The notes beneath the pieces are model-generated. The model was not told the DNA's origin. It ran no database searches and was given only the letters and a program-made list of their open reading frames with translations. The position numbers and the translations under genes are program-made. Shown here in pieces: positions 14,951 through 26,992 of a stretch of DNA of 64,000 nucleotides. Within the stretch, counting starts at the first letter, position 1, and every line of letters begins with the position of its first letter. Source of the DNA: Paenibacillus humicola (GTDB lineage Bacteria; Bacillota; Bacilli; Paenibacillales; Paenibacillaceae); contig NZ_JAQGPL010000001.1 of NCBI RefSeq assembly GCF_028826105.1, forward strand, positions 745,501 through 809,500, written 5' to 3'.

Positions 14951-15803
14951 CTATCGCCAATACCCACACCCAGTATTATCTTATTTTGCGGATGATGTTA
15001 TCGATAGTGATTTTCAAGCATCACTTAAAAGCAGCAAAACCCAAAATACTTATATTTTTGAGGCGCAATGTGTTACTAGCAGTGATGGAATCAACCAACT
15101 AATTGAAGAGAAAAAAGCCTGCTTCGCATTTCATTTTGAATGCTCAACAACACGATATCGAAAACTGTTTAAGTCTTTTGACTCTGATTTTTCCTTTCAG
15201 CTGTCTGCCGATTCACTTGAAGGAAAAGTGCAGATCTGTTCTTTTATATTAGCTGCAGAAAATGTAGAGCAATATTCATTACCCGAATTTCACCCCGATT
15301 ATGAAGGGCATACTTTTTATATAAAAAAAGGTGATGTTTTAGCAGTTGACGCTGAAAGAACGTTCTTCGCGGAGAAAGAGTATGATCCTTTAAAAAGGGT
15401 GCCATCCATTTTTTCTGTTCAGCCTAACCGCGGCGAGAATGCCCCGCCATTCGACATGGATTCTTCCGGCCACAAAATTATTATTAAGCTATCTGCAGAC
15501 AATTTTGAATATTATAAAACTATTTCTTTAAATCAAAATTTACAACCTTTATTATCTTCGTTAATAATTATGCCTGCGTTAGTATCTATATTGGAAATAA
15601 TTAAAAACTCGGTAGATCAGGAAGTTGAGCTTGAGGAATGCCGGTGGTATAGGGTGATTAGAAGCAGGCTTAAAGAGTTAGGAATTGAAACTGAAAATAA
15701 AAGCACTTTCTCTGACTCAACCGTTGCTGTCGCTCAAAAGCTTATCGGAGAACCGCTTAATACTTCACTTTTAGCACTTATTAACTTTGAAGACGAAGAC
15801 TGA
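14940..15803 (+). CDS. uncharacterised protein of the methylase-GHKL operon
   Basis: A 287-residue protein starting at ATG 14940 behind GGAGG, overlapping the GHKL stop by 11 bases. The first 200 residues look beta-rich; the C-terminal part is helical. I recognise no domain and see no clear D-x(n)-ExK nuclease motif. Overlap with the ATPase gene and only 14 bases to the next gene indicate co-translation and probably a complex. Confidence 0.65.
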   Translation: MQINYRQYPHPVLSYFADDVIDSDFQASLKSSKTQNTYIFEAQCVTSSDGINQLIEEKKACFAFHFECSTTRYRKLFKSFDSDFSFQLSADSLEGKVQICSFILAAENVEQYSLPEFHPDYEGHTFYIKKGDVLAVDAERTFFAEKEYDPLKRVPSIFSVQPNRGENAPPFDMDSSGHKIIIKLSADNFEYYKTISLNQNLQPLLSSLIIMPALVSILEIIKNSVDQEVELEECRWYRVIRSRLKELGIETENKSTFSDSTVAVAQKLIGEPLNTSLLALINFEDED

Positions 15804-15817
15804 GGTGTGTGTGGTTT

Positions 15818-16555
15818 ATGGAAATACAGTATATAAGTGATAGTTGTCTAGAAGAATTAAAAATAAATATTCAAAGCAATCTTGAAAAATATAAAGCGGA
15901 AGAGCTCTGGATTGATCAATATTTTGGAACGAACCCATGGAAGTTCCCCTCCAAAATTAGGGTAGAGAATGTGGATTTACAAATGCCCCTGAGCAGTACG
16001 ATCCATTTTGATTATGAAAACACAAAAAAAATATACACAGCCTTAAAAGAACTTACAATTTTACAAGCTACAGATGAAAGATTATGGGTTTACTTAACTC
16101 ACACTATCTTTTGGAAATATATGAGGAAAAGGTGGCCGGTAGAGTCGTATCTAGATAAAGATAAACCGGAAGAGGCTATAAAAGAACGTTATTTCTTTAT
16201 GGCCAATCGAGATAGAGCACTAATTAGAAACGGTATTGCTCGTTTATGGTGGTACGGCTATGTTTCTTATGATGAGAATAGGGAAGATCCCTTTGAACTG
16301 ACGAAAGTCCTCCTATCTAAATTGGATATTGCGCAGAGTCTTCTTGAACGGAGCTTCTCGAGGAATCCAGATATAACTAAATCAGTTCTTTCAGTACTAA
16401 AGCAGAAAGAGCTGGAGTCTTCATTTATTGATAGAGAGAATTTTAGAAGTTTGATGATGTACATTAATCAGCTTGGTGGTGTTACAATCTTAGATACCTT
16501 GGATCCAGAAGATTTAGAGGAACTTGTTAGAGAGAAAATCGAAACTTTGATGTAA
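15818..16555 (+). CDS. DUF6339-like protein of the methylase-GHKL operon
   Basis: A 245-residue, mainly helical protein starting at ATG 15818 after GAGGTG. The stretch LWVYLTHTIFWKYMRKRWP (about 92-110) and the later NGIARLWWYGY resemble what I recall of DUF6339 proteins found in defense islands; this is memory, not a search result. It is the last gene of the unit and is followed by a terminator. Function unknown. Confidence 0.6.
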   Translation: MEIQYISDSCLEELKINIQSNLEKYKAEELWIDQYFGTNPWKFPSKIRVENVDLQMPLSSTIHFDYENTKKIYTALKELTILQATDERLWVYLTHTIFWKYMRKRWPVESYLDKDKPEEAIKERYFFMANRDRALIRNGIARLWWYGYVSYDENREDPFELTKVLLSKLDIAQSLLERSFSRNPDITKSVLSVLKQKELESSFIDRENFRSLMMYINQLGGVTILDTLDPEDLEELVREKIETLM

Positions 16556-16561
16556 TGATAG

Positions 16562-16597
16562 TCCTGCCCAACAAACATGGGTAGGATTATTATTTTT
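16562..16597 (+). terminator. intrinsic terminator of the methylase-GHKL operon
   Basis: TCCTGCCCA (16562-16570) and TGGGTAGGA (16578-16586) form a nine-base-pair stem followed by a T-rich run. Confidence 0.8.
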
Positions 16598-16689
16598 GTA
16601 TAGCATGTTCCTTCGAAATGTTGTATTCTAATAATTTACGAGATGCCACTTGAAAAATAATCTATGAAATGTTAAGCTGCTTATATATA

Positions 16690-16701
16690 GAACGGGCGTT
16701 C
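16690..16701 (+). promoter_or_regulatory. LexA (SOS) box
   Basis: GAACGGGCGTTC fits the Gram-positive LexA/DinR consensus GAAC-R-N-R-Y-GTTC exactly. It lies 22 bases before the methyltransferase start codon and just after an AT-rich TATATA element, a position where repressor binding would block transcription. Confidence 0.55.
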
Positions 16702-16723
16702 GTGATAAAAGGTGGGGAGTACA

Positions 16724-18430
16724 ATGGAAAGTAAAAAGCTGTTAGCGGTCGATTTGTTTTCCGGGGCTGGTGGGTTAAGTTTAGGTTTTTTACAAACAGG
16801 TCAAGTGAAAATTGTGGCCGCGGTGGAAAACAATGAGTCCGCCCAGAAAACATATATAAGGAATCATAATAGTTATAATCATGAGAATGTTGGAAGAGAT
16901 ATTGGGTATCACAAGGATATCAGAAAAGTTAACTTTCAAAAGATAAAAGATGATTGGCAGAAGATAGATCTCGTTTTTGGTGGGCCACCTTGTCAAGGAT
17001 TTTCAAATGCAAACCGACAGAAGTCAGAGCTTATTTCAACTAATAACCAATTAGTTAAGGAATATGTCAGAGCTATAAAAGAATTGGAACCGGATGCTTT
17101 TGTAATGGAAAACGTCAAGGCTATGAAATCAGACAAGCATAAGTTTTTCTACTCATCCAAGGATCAGAAAGAGATTGTGGAGGAATTAGGAATAGAACTA
17201 ATCCCAGACAAAGTTATTTTAGGAAAACAGAATAATTTATCTGATGATCTTGTTTCTTTTCTAAGAAACTGCATTCAAAACAACATTGATTTATCTCCAT
17301 TTATAATTACTGATAAGAATTTGTTTTCTAAGATAAGTCATATAAGTAGAAAAGAGAAAGAGGCTAATATATATATTGCAAAAGCTCAAAATGCCCTACA
17401 GAAAACATTGTTGAAATGGAAGGAGCAGCATAACAGTTATTGGAGCACTGCTTATGAAGAACTGTGGCTAAAGCTTGGGGTTTTATTATCGAGTAAAGAG
17501 CTTACTGATTCATCCCGAAACGATTTATTTCAAATTTTAAATGAAATCATTGAAGTTCAAAAAGTTCTTCTGAAGATGAATGAAATTCAATCCAATAACA
17601 TTGAAATAGTCGATATTTTACTCGATCATAAGCATGTTTGTGTTGGTGTGCAGACGTATGGTGTAATGAAATACTTACTCTCTAAATTTAAGAGCATTGG
17701 TTATGTAATAAATGAGGATCATATCATAAATGCTGCTCACTTTGGTGCGCCGCAGCTCCGAGAGCGTCTTGTTCTTATCGGTGTAAAATCAGAGTTCGTA
17801 AGAGATAATTCCGTAGCCCTTCCGGTTCCGATTATCAAGGATCCAGAACAGTTTTATAAAGTACAGGATGCTATTGGAGATCTTGAGGAAATTGAACCAT
17901 TTACAGCAATGGAAGCCGATCAGCCAATTAATGTGCCACTTCTTAAAAGCTGTAACCCGCTTCTTCAGTATTTACGTGGAACTACTAGTACAACTCAAAA
18001 TCATGTGATGACGGAGACGACTGATACGGCCTTGGAAAGATTTAAAGTATTAGCGCCGGGTCAGAATTTCCACGATCTAGACGAATCCTACAAACAAACA
18101 TATTCTGATCCTGGTAGAACTCAAAATACTGTATATTTGAGGCTTGATTATCAAGCTCCTTCTGGGACTGTTTTGAACGTTCGAAAGTCAATGTGGATAC
18201 ATCCGCGTAAAAATCGAGCAATAAGTATTAGGGAAGCAGCGCGGCTTCAAACTTTCCCAGATGATTTTATTTTTGAAGGTTCTAAAGATTCGCAATATCA
18301 GCAGATTGGAAATGCTGTCCCTCCACTTTTGGGCAGGGCAGTTGCTGAACAGGTGCTAAAGTACCTGGGAGTAGATGTCCAAGATACATTGAAAAATTTA
18401 ATATCGCCACAAGAAACAGCTATCGTTTAA
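16724..18430 (+). CDS. DNA (cytosine-5) methyltransferase of the Mza-type system
   Basis: A 568-residue C5 methyltransferase: motif I DLFSGAGGLSLGF (10-22), catalytic Cys90 in GGPPCQGFSNANR, MENV (about 125), QLRERLVLIG (about 343) and IGNAVPPLLGRAVAEQ near the end. About 200 residues are inserted between motifs VI and VIII, unlike the compact enzyme at 11920. The start was set at ATG 16724 behind GGTGGGG; a GTG at 16712 is in frame but inside the ribosome site. Before the IS insertion it would have lain about 150 bases from the MutL-like gene. Confidence 0.92.
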   Translation: MESKKLLAVDLFSGAGGLSLGFLQTGQVKIVAAVENNESAQKTYIRNHNSYNHENVGRDIGYHKDIRKVNFQKIKDDWQKIDLVFGGPPCQGFSNANRQKSELISTNNQLVKEYVRAIKELEPDAFVMENVKAMKSDKHKFFYSSKDQKEIVEELGIELIPDKVILGKQNNLSDDLVSFLRNCIQNNIDLSPFIITDKNLFSKISHISRKEKEANIYIAKAQNALQKTLLKWKEQHNSYWSTAYEELWLKLGVLLSSKELTDSSRNDLFQILNEIIEVQKVLLKMNEIQSNNIEIVDILLDHKHVCVGVQTYGVMKYLLSKFKSIGYVINEDHIINAAHFGAPQLRERLVLIGVKSEFVRDNSVALPVPIIKDPEQFYKVQDAIGDLEEIEPFTAMEADQPINVPLLKSCNPLLQYLRGTTSTTQNHVMTETTDTALERFKVLAPGQNFHDLDESYKQTYSDPGRTQNTVYLRLDYQAPSGTVLNVRKSMWIHPRKNRAISIREAARLQTFPDDFIFEGSKDSQYQQIGNAVPPLLGRAVAEQVLKYLGVDVQDTLKNLISPQETAIV

Positions 18431-19139
18431 GTTTAGAGTCTCTGCTCATTGAGTAGGAGGCTCTTTTATTTTGACGGATTGTCAAACCAAGTGCGACAGT
18501 TCGTCCATGAAAGATTCGTAAGCAGACATCCAGCCAAGGCATTTACGAGGGCGATGGTTGATGAGGCGGATGGCCGCTGCCAGTTCCTCGTCCGAAACCG
18601 TCGCTAGATCATGACCCTTGGGAAAAAACTCCCGGAGGAGGCCATTTCCGTTTTCGTTAGAACCTCGCTGCCAGGAGGAAAACGGATCTGCAAAATAAAC
18701 TTTCGTGCCGTGAACGTGCTCTAGCGCGGCATAACAAGCAAATTCTTTGCCGCGATCGGTTGTCGCCGTCTGAAAGGTCCCTTGCGGGTATTGACTGGCG
18801 ACTACACCGAAGGCAACTTCCATGGAATGCGCGGTGCGATCGGGCATCTTTACGGCGAAGTAGAAGCGTGTTTTGCGCTCCATGAAAGTAGCGGCACAAG
18901 CCTTGCTATTCCCTCGACTGGACACAACGGTATCGAGTTCCCAATGCCCGAAGGTCGTACGTTTACGCACTTCTTTGGGGCGCTGACTGATCGGAGTGCC
19001 GATGAGGAAGCGACCCCGTGTTTCCATGGGTTTACGCCGCTTGCCTTTATGCCGCAGAACGGTCTCTACAACCGACAGAAGGCCGTCATAGATCCACCTG
19101 TAGATGGTCTTAAAGCAGACGAAGGGTTTCCCTTTGTGA

Positions 19140-21244
<2,105 letters not shown>

Positions 21245-21821
21245 ATTTGGGGAATTTTCGAGTGATTGTTTTGGGGAATTTTCAACTGATGTTGACACCT
21301 TCACATCTGCGTTTTTCAGCAATCTGTTCGGGGGACCAGGTTTGCTTCAGCTTGTCCTGAAGCGCTGATGCAAGCTCAGGCGTGAATTTACCAGCAGGTA
21401 CGCTTGCAGCTCTCCGCTCCTGATACGCCTGTTGGGCTCTCAGGGCTCCATAACACGGACCTGATTGACTACGATTCAGTTCACGAGCAATGGTGGCGTG
21501 ATGACGACCTAGCTGACAGGCAATCGCGCGTGTCGACCAGCCCAACCGATGCAGCGTCTCTAGTTGTCCACGTTCGATTATGCTAAGATGGGAGTAGCTC
21601 ATGTTGGGTTCTCCTGTAGAAAAATGGTTGTGTGGTAACTTCCATTTTACACGAATCCCTTCATGGGCCTCTTTGTTGTTCTAGCTGTCGCACTTCATAT
21701 TACAATCCGTCTTTTGAAAAAAAGGATAACGTTGTTACATAAAGGATATAGGTCTTCTATGTCGAATATTGCTGTATATATAATAATCGGAAATATTTAT
21801 TAAAACATAGGAGTACCAACT

Positions 21822-23297
21822 ATGAGTATAGTTATATCTCAGCCATCAGCTACCCCTATCGTCCATGCACTTCGTTCTCTAGGGTATAATGCAGGGACTG
21901 CAATAGCAGATTTGATTGATAACAGCCTAGATGCAAAAGCGACTAAAATCATTCTCCAATTTATGTGTTTTGGAAACGATGGTGCCATAATTATTGCGGA
22001 TAATGGTCATGGAATGAATGAAGATACGCTTCAAGCTGCAATGAATATTGGTTCCAAAGACCCGCGTGCAGATAGGCAGCCAAATGAACTCGGAAGATTT
22101 GGTATGGGGCTGAAGACAGCCTCATTTTCTCTAGGTAAGCGCTTGAGTGTTCTTACAAAACAGAATGGAATTTATGCGCAGCGCTGCTGGGATCTAGATC
22201 ATGTCTCCAAATGCAATGAATGGCAGCTGTTTACGGCGATTCCGGATGAAGTTAGGCAATTCATGTGCGATATTGAAGGTGATAGCGGCACAGTAATATG
22301 TATTGATAAACTGGATCGGTTTATGGGAGCGGGAGGCCTAAACACGATACATGAAAGCAGTTTCTATGCCAAAGTCCGTCGTATACATCATCACTTAGAG
22401 TTTGTTTTTCATTCAATCATAGAAAACGGTAAGGTTCAGGTTATCCTAAATGGAAACGAGCTAGATCCCTGGGACCCTTTTATGGTTAAACACCCTTCTA
22501 CTCTGGAAGGTGAAACGCAGGTTCTAAACATAAATGGAAACAAAATTAAAGTAAAATATTATGTTCTTCCTCATGCTTCATTCTTAAATGAAATGGAATA
22601 CAAAAGGGCAGGGGGCAGCAGAGGATGGAGAGATCATCAAGGCTTTTATATATATCGTGAGAATAGATTACTGCATTATGGAGATTGGTTGGGAATGTTT
22701 CAAAAGGATACTTCATCCCAACTGGCAAGAGTCCGAATCGATTTACCAAATGCTGCAGATGAAGATTGGCAGGTAGATATTAAAAAGTCTGCAGTTATTC
22801 CTCCAGATAATGCAAAAACAAGACTTGAAACAATTGCAAGATTTGTTCGTAAAATTTCGCGCGATGTCTTTTATTATCGGACTCAAGGGTCCCATCCTAG
22901 TCAAACCTTCAAAGGGAGTCTCAATACTTGGGAGTTATCAGGTAGCGATGAAGGGCAGCAATTTGTATTAAATAGAAATCACCCTATTTTATCAGAAATA
23001 CAGAAAAAAATAGATGATGAAACTTCGAAGCTGCTTAACTTGTATTTAAAGTTTGTTCAGTTGGGGTCACCCAGTAATATAACCGATTCACCCAAAGTAG
23101 AGGAAGAATCAATTCAAATAGTTACCGATGCCATGAAAGAGTTAGTGATCCAGTTTGCTTCTACCTTAATTAAACTTCAAGTTGTACAAAATATGCAGCA
23201 GTTGATAGATGCACTTGTTACTCAACCTGCTTTTGATGTTTTAAATCGCAAAACGTTGAAATCAATTATAGAAGAGGCGAATGTCAGTCATGAATGA
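21822..23297 (+). CDS. MutL/MORC-like GHKL ATPase of the Mza-type system
   Basis: A 491-residue GHKL ATPase. Motifs are AIADLIDNSLDAKAT (N34, D37), ADNGHGMNE (about 59) and GRFGMGLKTASFSLG (about 90-104). At the position of the usual catalytic Glu of MutL/MORC (ELVEN) this protein has Asp30. The C-terminal third is helical. Its stop overlaps the Z1 gene. It belongs to the known MutL-Z1-DUF-AIPR (Mza) antiphage gene set. The IS30 element upstream may have cut it off from the methyltransferase promoter; only a weak TATAAT (21779-21784) is seen ahead of it. Confidence 0.88.
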   Translation: MSIVISQPSATPIVHALRSLGYNAGTAIADLIDNSLDAKATKIILQFMCFGNDGAIIIADNGHGMNEDTLQAAMNIGSKDPRADRQPNELGRFGMGLKTASFSLGKRLSVLTKQNGIYAQRCWDLDHVSKCNEWQLFTAIPDEVRQFMCDIEGDSGTVICIDKLDRFMGAGGLNTIHESSFYAKVRRIHHHLEFVFHSIIENGKVQVILNGNELDPWDPFMVKHPSTLEGETQVLNINGNKIKVKYYVLPHASFLNEMEYKRAGGSRGWRDHQGFYIYRENRLLHYGDWLGMFQKDTSSQLARVRIDLPNAADEDWQVDIKKSAVIPPDNAKTRLETIARFVRKISRDVFYYRTQGSHPSQTFKGSLNTWELSGSDEGQQFVLNRNHPILSEIQKKIDDETSKLLNLYLKFVQLGSPSNITDSPKVEEESIQIVTDAMKELVIQFASTLIKLQVVQNMQQLIDALVTQPAFDVLNRKTLKSIIEEANVSHE

Positions 23298-25935
23298 GGC
23301 GAAAAAGTTATTTGAAAACACTTTTGCGACTAATTATATGAATTTGAAGTCTGTTTTGCCCAGCCAAGAGAAAGCAGCTAAGAAGGCATTAGAATTTTCG
23401 AAGCTCGTAATTCAAGGTCAAAACATAGGAGAAAGTTTGGTTGAGCAGTGGTCGTTAGAAATGTATATGAAATTTAATGTTGGTTTTGACATCATAAAAA
23501 CACCTGTATTACGTTCAGAAGAAGAGAGAAATTGGTACAGCCCCAAATTACTCTTTGGAGCTTTTTTTTGGACCCGTTACAGAGACTATTTAATTAGAGT
23601 CAAGAATTGGGATCAAGAGGCCGTTGACTCCATTGATGATTCAACAAACGAAATCATGCGATCCTTGGGCAACCCAGAGGATATTTATCCTTTTGACAAG
23701 CGTGGGCTTGTTTTAGGATATGTGCAATCTGGGAAAACTGCCAACTTCACAGGGTTAATTAATAAAGCTTACGATATTGGATATAAGTTGGTAATTGTGT
23801 TATCAGGGGTACATAATGACCTCCGGGCCCAGACACAGTTAAGATTAGATGAAGAAGTCATTGGCAGTAGAGTCGATAAGACTGGAAAGCCGGTTGGAGT
23901 TGCCCAAATCTATGCAAATACTCCTAATCATATTATTTCTTCTTGGACTACTGTGGAACGTGATATCTCGTCTGAACCAAGTGGTATTTTTAATTTGAAT
24001 CAAAAAACTCTTATGGTTGTTAAAAAGAATAGTATTGTTCTGGAGTCGCTGAAAAATCAGCTCGAATACCAGAAGAAGTTATTTAGTTTAGATATTCCTG
24101 TCTTAATTATTGATGATGAAGCAGATCAGGCATCGGTTGATACCTCCAAGGATGAAGATCCAAAAACTATTAATAAGCTAATACGGCAGATATTGGAGGT
24201 ATTCAACAGGAGATGTTATGTGGGTTATACAGCAACGCCCTTTGCAAATTTATTAATTAGTGCTGAGGCCAAAACGGAAGATGAAGGTAAGGATCTTTAT
24301 CCAAAGGATTTTCTTGTTGGGCTCCCCAAACCTAAAGAATACTGTGGTCCAGAAGAATTCTTTAATGTTGAAGAAGAAGCAGACGATCCGCGCCCAAGTT
24401 TAATTCGCCCTTTAAGGGATGCGGATATAGAAGTCTTTACTGGAATTAAAACAAAAGGTGACGCTGATAAATTTGAAGAGGTTCCTCCTCAGATGGAGGA
24501 ATCCATCTTGGCATTTCTTTTAACGATCGCTGTACGAAATCTGCGAGGTCAGCGGAACAAACATAATTCAATGCTTATTCATACCTCGCGTTTTAAAGAT
24601 GTTCAGTCGAGTGTAAAAGACGGCGTTGACAAAGTATTCAAAGAAATTATTACGCAAATTCAATATAACGAAAATAGTATGATTGTAAACGCACTTAAAG
24701 AGCTTTATGAGAAAGATATAATTCCAACAAGCAAAGCATGGCCTGGTGACGTAAAAGAATTCAGCTGGGATGAGGTTTATCAGGAGCTTAAGGAAAGTTC
24801 TAACAAAGTCAGTGTTTTCGAAATAAATGGAAATAGTAAAGATGCATTAGACTATCACCAATATAAAGAGGACGGTTTAAACGTAATCGCAGTTGGCGGA
24901 GACAAGCTATCACGTGGACTTACGCTTGAGGGACTCAGCATTACCTACTATTTTAGGAATTCGTTAATGTACGATACTTTAATGCAGATGGGACGCTGGT
25001 TTGGTTATCGAAAGGGATATATGGACTTATGCAGAATCTACACTACCGCAGAGATTGCTTCTAATTTTGAACATCTTGCCATTGCCATGATTGAACTGCG
25101 GAGAGAATTTGATAGGCTGGCAAAAGCAAAAAAGACACCATTGGAATACGCAGTAAAAATGCTGAGTCATCCAACTATGACATTAACAAGTCCGTTAAAA
25201 ATGAGAAATGCCTCTATAACAAATGTAATTTATAGACTGACCCTGCAGCAAACACGTATATATGAGAACAAGGAATCTTTTTTTTCTCACAATATGAAAG
25301 TAACAGAGACTTTAACAAATAAATTATCCTCCGATTTCCAAAAGACACGTATAGGCTCGGGGAAAACGGGTTACTACATGGCTCAGAAAGTTGGCGTCGA
25401 TAAAGTATTAACATTCTTATCTGAATATAAAACCAGCCAAGGGGCTGATAAAGTTGATAGCACCAAGATTGTAAATTATATTCAGCAAGTTAATGATATT
25501 GGAGAGCTATTATATTGGACCGTAGCAGTAGTTGAAGGAGATCCAAGCGATAAGAGTGGTCTTGAGAAGTTTCCAGTACGACTTGGGACATTAGAGATTG
25601 GCTCAGCTGTAGTTCGTGGTGTTAATGCGGAAGAGTATAACAATCAAGCACAGGCGAAAATTGATATACGGGCTATAGTTGCTTCGCGGCAGGAATTTAT
25701 TGATCTCGATCATGATGAAATAAAGAATATGAAAGACAAGCAAGAGATTAGAAAACTGAGACCAAATGAAAATGGGATGCTTCTTATTTACCCGCTTCAC
25801 CCTAAAGTAAAAGTATTTGACGACTTAGGATTTGCCTTTTGTGAGAACATGGTACCGATTGGAATCGGAATCTCGTTTCCAGATTCAGTTTTAGATGATT
25901 CTAAGATTTATGAAGTAAATAAAACTATTAAGTAA
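23281..25935 (+). CDS. Z1-domain SF2-like ATPase of the Mza-type system
   Basis: An 884-residue Z1 protein. Walker A is GYVQSGKTANF (146-156), Walker B VLIIDDEADQAS (about 273-284), then GYTATPFANLL (about 315) and the Z1 core GGDKLSRGLTLEGLSITYYF (about 540) with QMGRWFGYR (about 569). It overlaps the MutL-like gene by 17 bases, so both are translated together. Z1 proteins are helicase-like ATPases thought to couple to GHKL clamps and nucleases on DNA. Its length is normal for the family. Confidence 0.92.
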   Translation: MSVMNEAKKLFENTFATNYMNLKSVLPSQEKAAKKALEFSKLVIQGQNIGESLVEQWSLEMYMKFNVGFDIIKTPVLRSEEERNWYSPKLLFGAFFWTRYRDYLIRVKNWDQEAVDSIDDSTNEIMRSLGNPEDIYPFDKRGLVLGYVQSGKTANFTGLINKAYDIGYKLVIVLSGVHNDLRAQTQLRLDEEVIGSRVDKTGKPVGVAQIYANTPNHIISSWTTVERDISSEPSGIFNLNQKTLMVVKKNSIVLESLKNQLEYQKKLFSLDIPVLIIDDEADQASVDTSKDEDPKTINKLIRQILEVFNRRCYVGYTATPFANLLISAEAKTEDEGKDLYPKDFLVGLPKPKEYCGPEEFFNVEEEADDPRPSLIRPLRDADIEVFTGIKTKGDADKFEEVPPQMEESILAFLLTIAVRNLRGQRNKHNSMLIHTSRFKDVQSSVKDGVDKVFKEIITQIQYNENSMIVNALKELYEKDIIPTSKAWPGDVKEFSWDEVYQELKESSNKVSVFEINGNSKDALDYHQYKEDGLNVIAVGGDKLSRGLTLEGLSITYYFRNSLMYDTLMQMGRWFGYRKGYMDLCRIYTTAEIASNFEHLAIAMIELRREFDRLAKAKKTPLEYAVKMLSHPTMTLTSPLKMRNASITNVIYRLTLQQTRIYENKESFFSHNMKVTETLTNKLSSDFQKTRIGSGKTGYYMAQKVGVDKVLTFLSEYKTSQGADKVDSTKIVNYIQQVNDIGELLYWTVAVVEGDPSDKSGLEKFPVRLGTLEIGSAVVRGVNAEEYNNQAQAKIDIRAIVASRQEFIDLDHDEIKNMKDKQEIRKLRPNENGMLLIYPLHPKVKVFDDLGFAFCENMVPIGIGISFPDSVLDDSKIYEVNKTIK

Positions 25936-25966
25936 GTATTCTCATATAGTAGGGAAGATGTGCTGA

Positions 25967-26977
25967 ATGCTGAATCTTAAATTAGAATATGAGCAGATGA
26001 TTAATGAAATAAACAACCAATCTCAGCAAGAAGTATACAAATTGAGGGTCCTAACGGCTGAAAATCCTATACTTTTTGCAGGTGTAGATACTGCAAGTAT
26101 GACTAGGCAGTTGTATATTGATTTAGGTTTTGAATCTTGGGAGACAGATCAGCTTAAGGCACTTCCAAAATGGCGAGGTTTATCTATTCAAATTGAGTAT
26201 TACGAAAAATTGGCATTATTGAGGGGCCATTATTTTCTTGTATTGAGGCAAGAGGCTGAACATGGTACAGAGATATTTGAAGTTGTACTGCAGAATGTCG
26301 TGGATCATTTGCTGCTAAGGGTAGAGAATGAATCAATATTTTCAGTAATATACAAGGTGCTTGAGAGATGGCGTGTATTTTTTCAAAAAGGCGGTTACCG
26401 TAAACTAACCGAAGAACAGCAACGGGGACTTTTTGGGGAGCTGTGGTATATACAGGATTGGCTTAATCGGTTTCCAACTTCTCCGCCACTTATAATTGAA
26501 CAATGGGAAGGTCCAACTAGTGGTCGAATTGACTTTAAGCATTCTAAACGCGGTGTAGAGATTAAAACGGCATTAAATAAGTTAAACAAGACAATAAAAA
26601 TTTCAAACGAAAATCAGTTAAGGTTGACCAATGCAGTTACTAGTATATATCTCTATGTTTGCTTTATAGAACCAAGCAAAACTCATGGCATTTCTCTATA
26701 TTCCCTTGTTAATGAGGTTCGCAAAAAAATTGCAAGCCGCTCAGACCGCATGTTATTAAAGTTTAATGACCTTCTTGAGGATTTAAGGTTTAAAGAAAAT
26801 GATTATACCGATGATTTCTTTTTTGTAGATAAAGTAGAGGTATATGAAGCCGCGGCGAACTTCCCAAGAATATTACAGGAAGATCTCCCAAAGGGAATAT
26901 CTCATGTTAGCTACAGTATAGATCTTACACATTGTGCTGAATTTGAGAGAAAAGTAGAAGAGGTATTTGATTTGTGA
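25967..26977 (+). CDS. DUF4420/PD-(D/E)XK-motif protein of the Mza-type system
   Basis: A 336-residue protein. The nuclease-like motif is D189 in SGRIDF followed by E198-I-K200 in GVEIKTA, the classic D...ExK arrangement. It corresponds to the DUF component of Mza systems. It starts at ATG 25967 behind AGGGAAG, 31 bases after the Z1 gene, and is 15 bases from the AIPR gene. It is the most likely DNA-cutting subunit; that is inferred from the motif. Confidence 0.85.
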   Translation: MLNLKLEYEQMINEINNQSQQEVYKLRVLTAENPILFAGVDTASMTRQLYIDLGFESWETDQLKALPKWRGLSIQIEYYEKLALLRGHYFLVLRQEAEHGTEIFEVVLQNVVDHLLLRVENESIFSVIYKVLERWRVFFQKGGYRKLTEEQQRGLFGELWYIQDWLNRFPTSPPLIIEQWEGPTSGRIDFKHSKRGVEIKTALNKLNKTIKISNENQLRLTNAVTSIYLYVCFIEPSKTHGISLYSLVNEVRKKIASRSDRMLLKFNDLLEDLRFKENDYTDDFFFVDKVEVYEAAANFPRILQEDLPKGISHVSYSIDLTHCAEFERKVEEVFDL

Positions 26978-26992
26978 TGGGGGACTCATTAA

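Noticed and set aside
18436..18470. Intrinsic terminator after the Mza methyltransferase
   Set aside because: The stem is short and interrupted, and the T-rich end merges with the IS30 insertion flank, so it cannot be told from chance.
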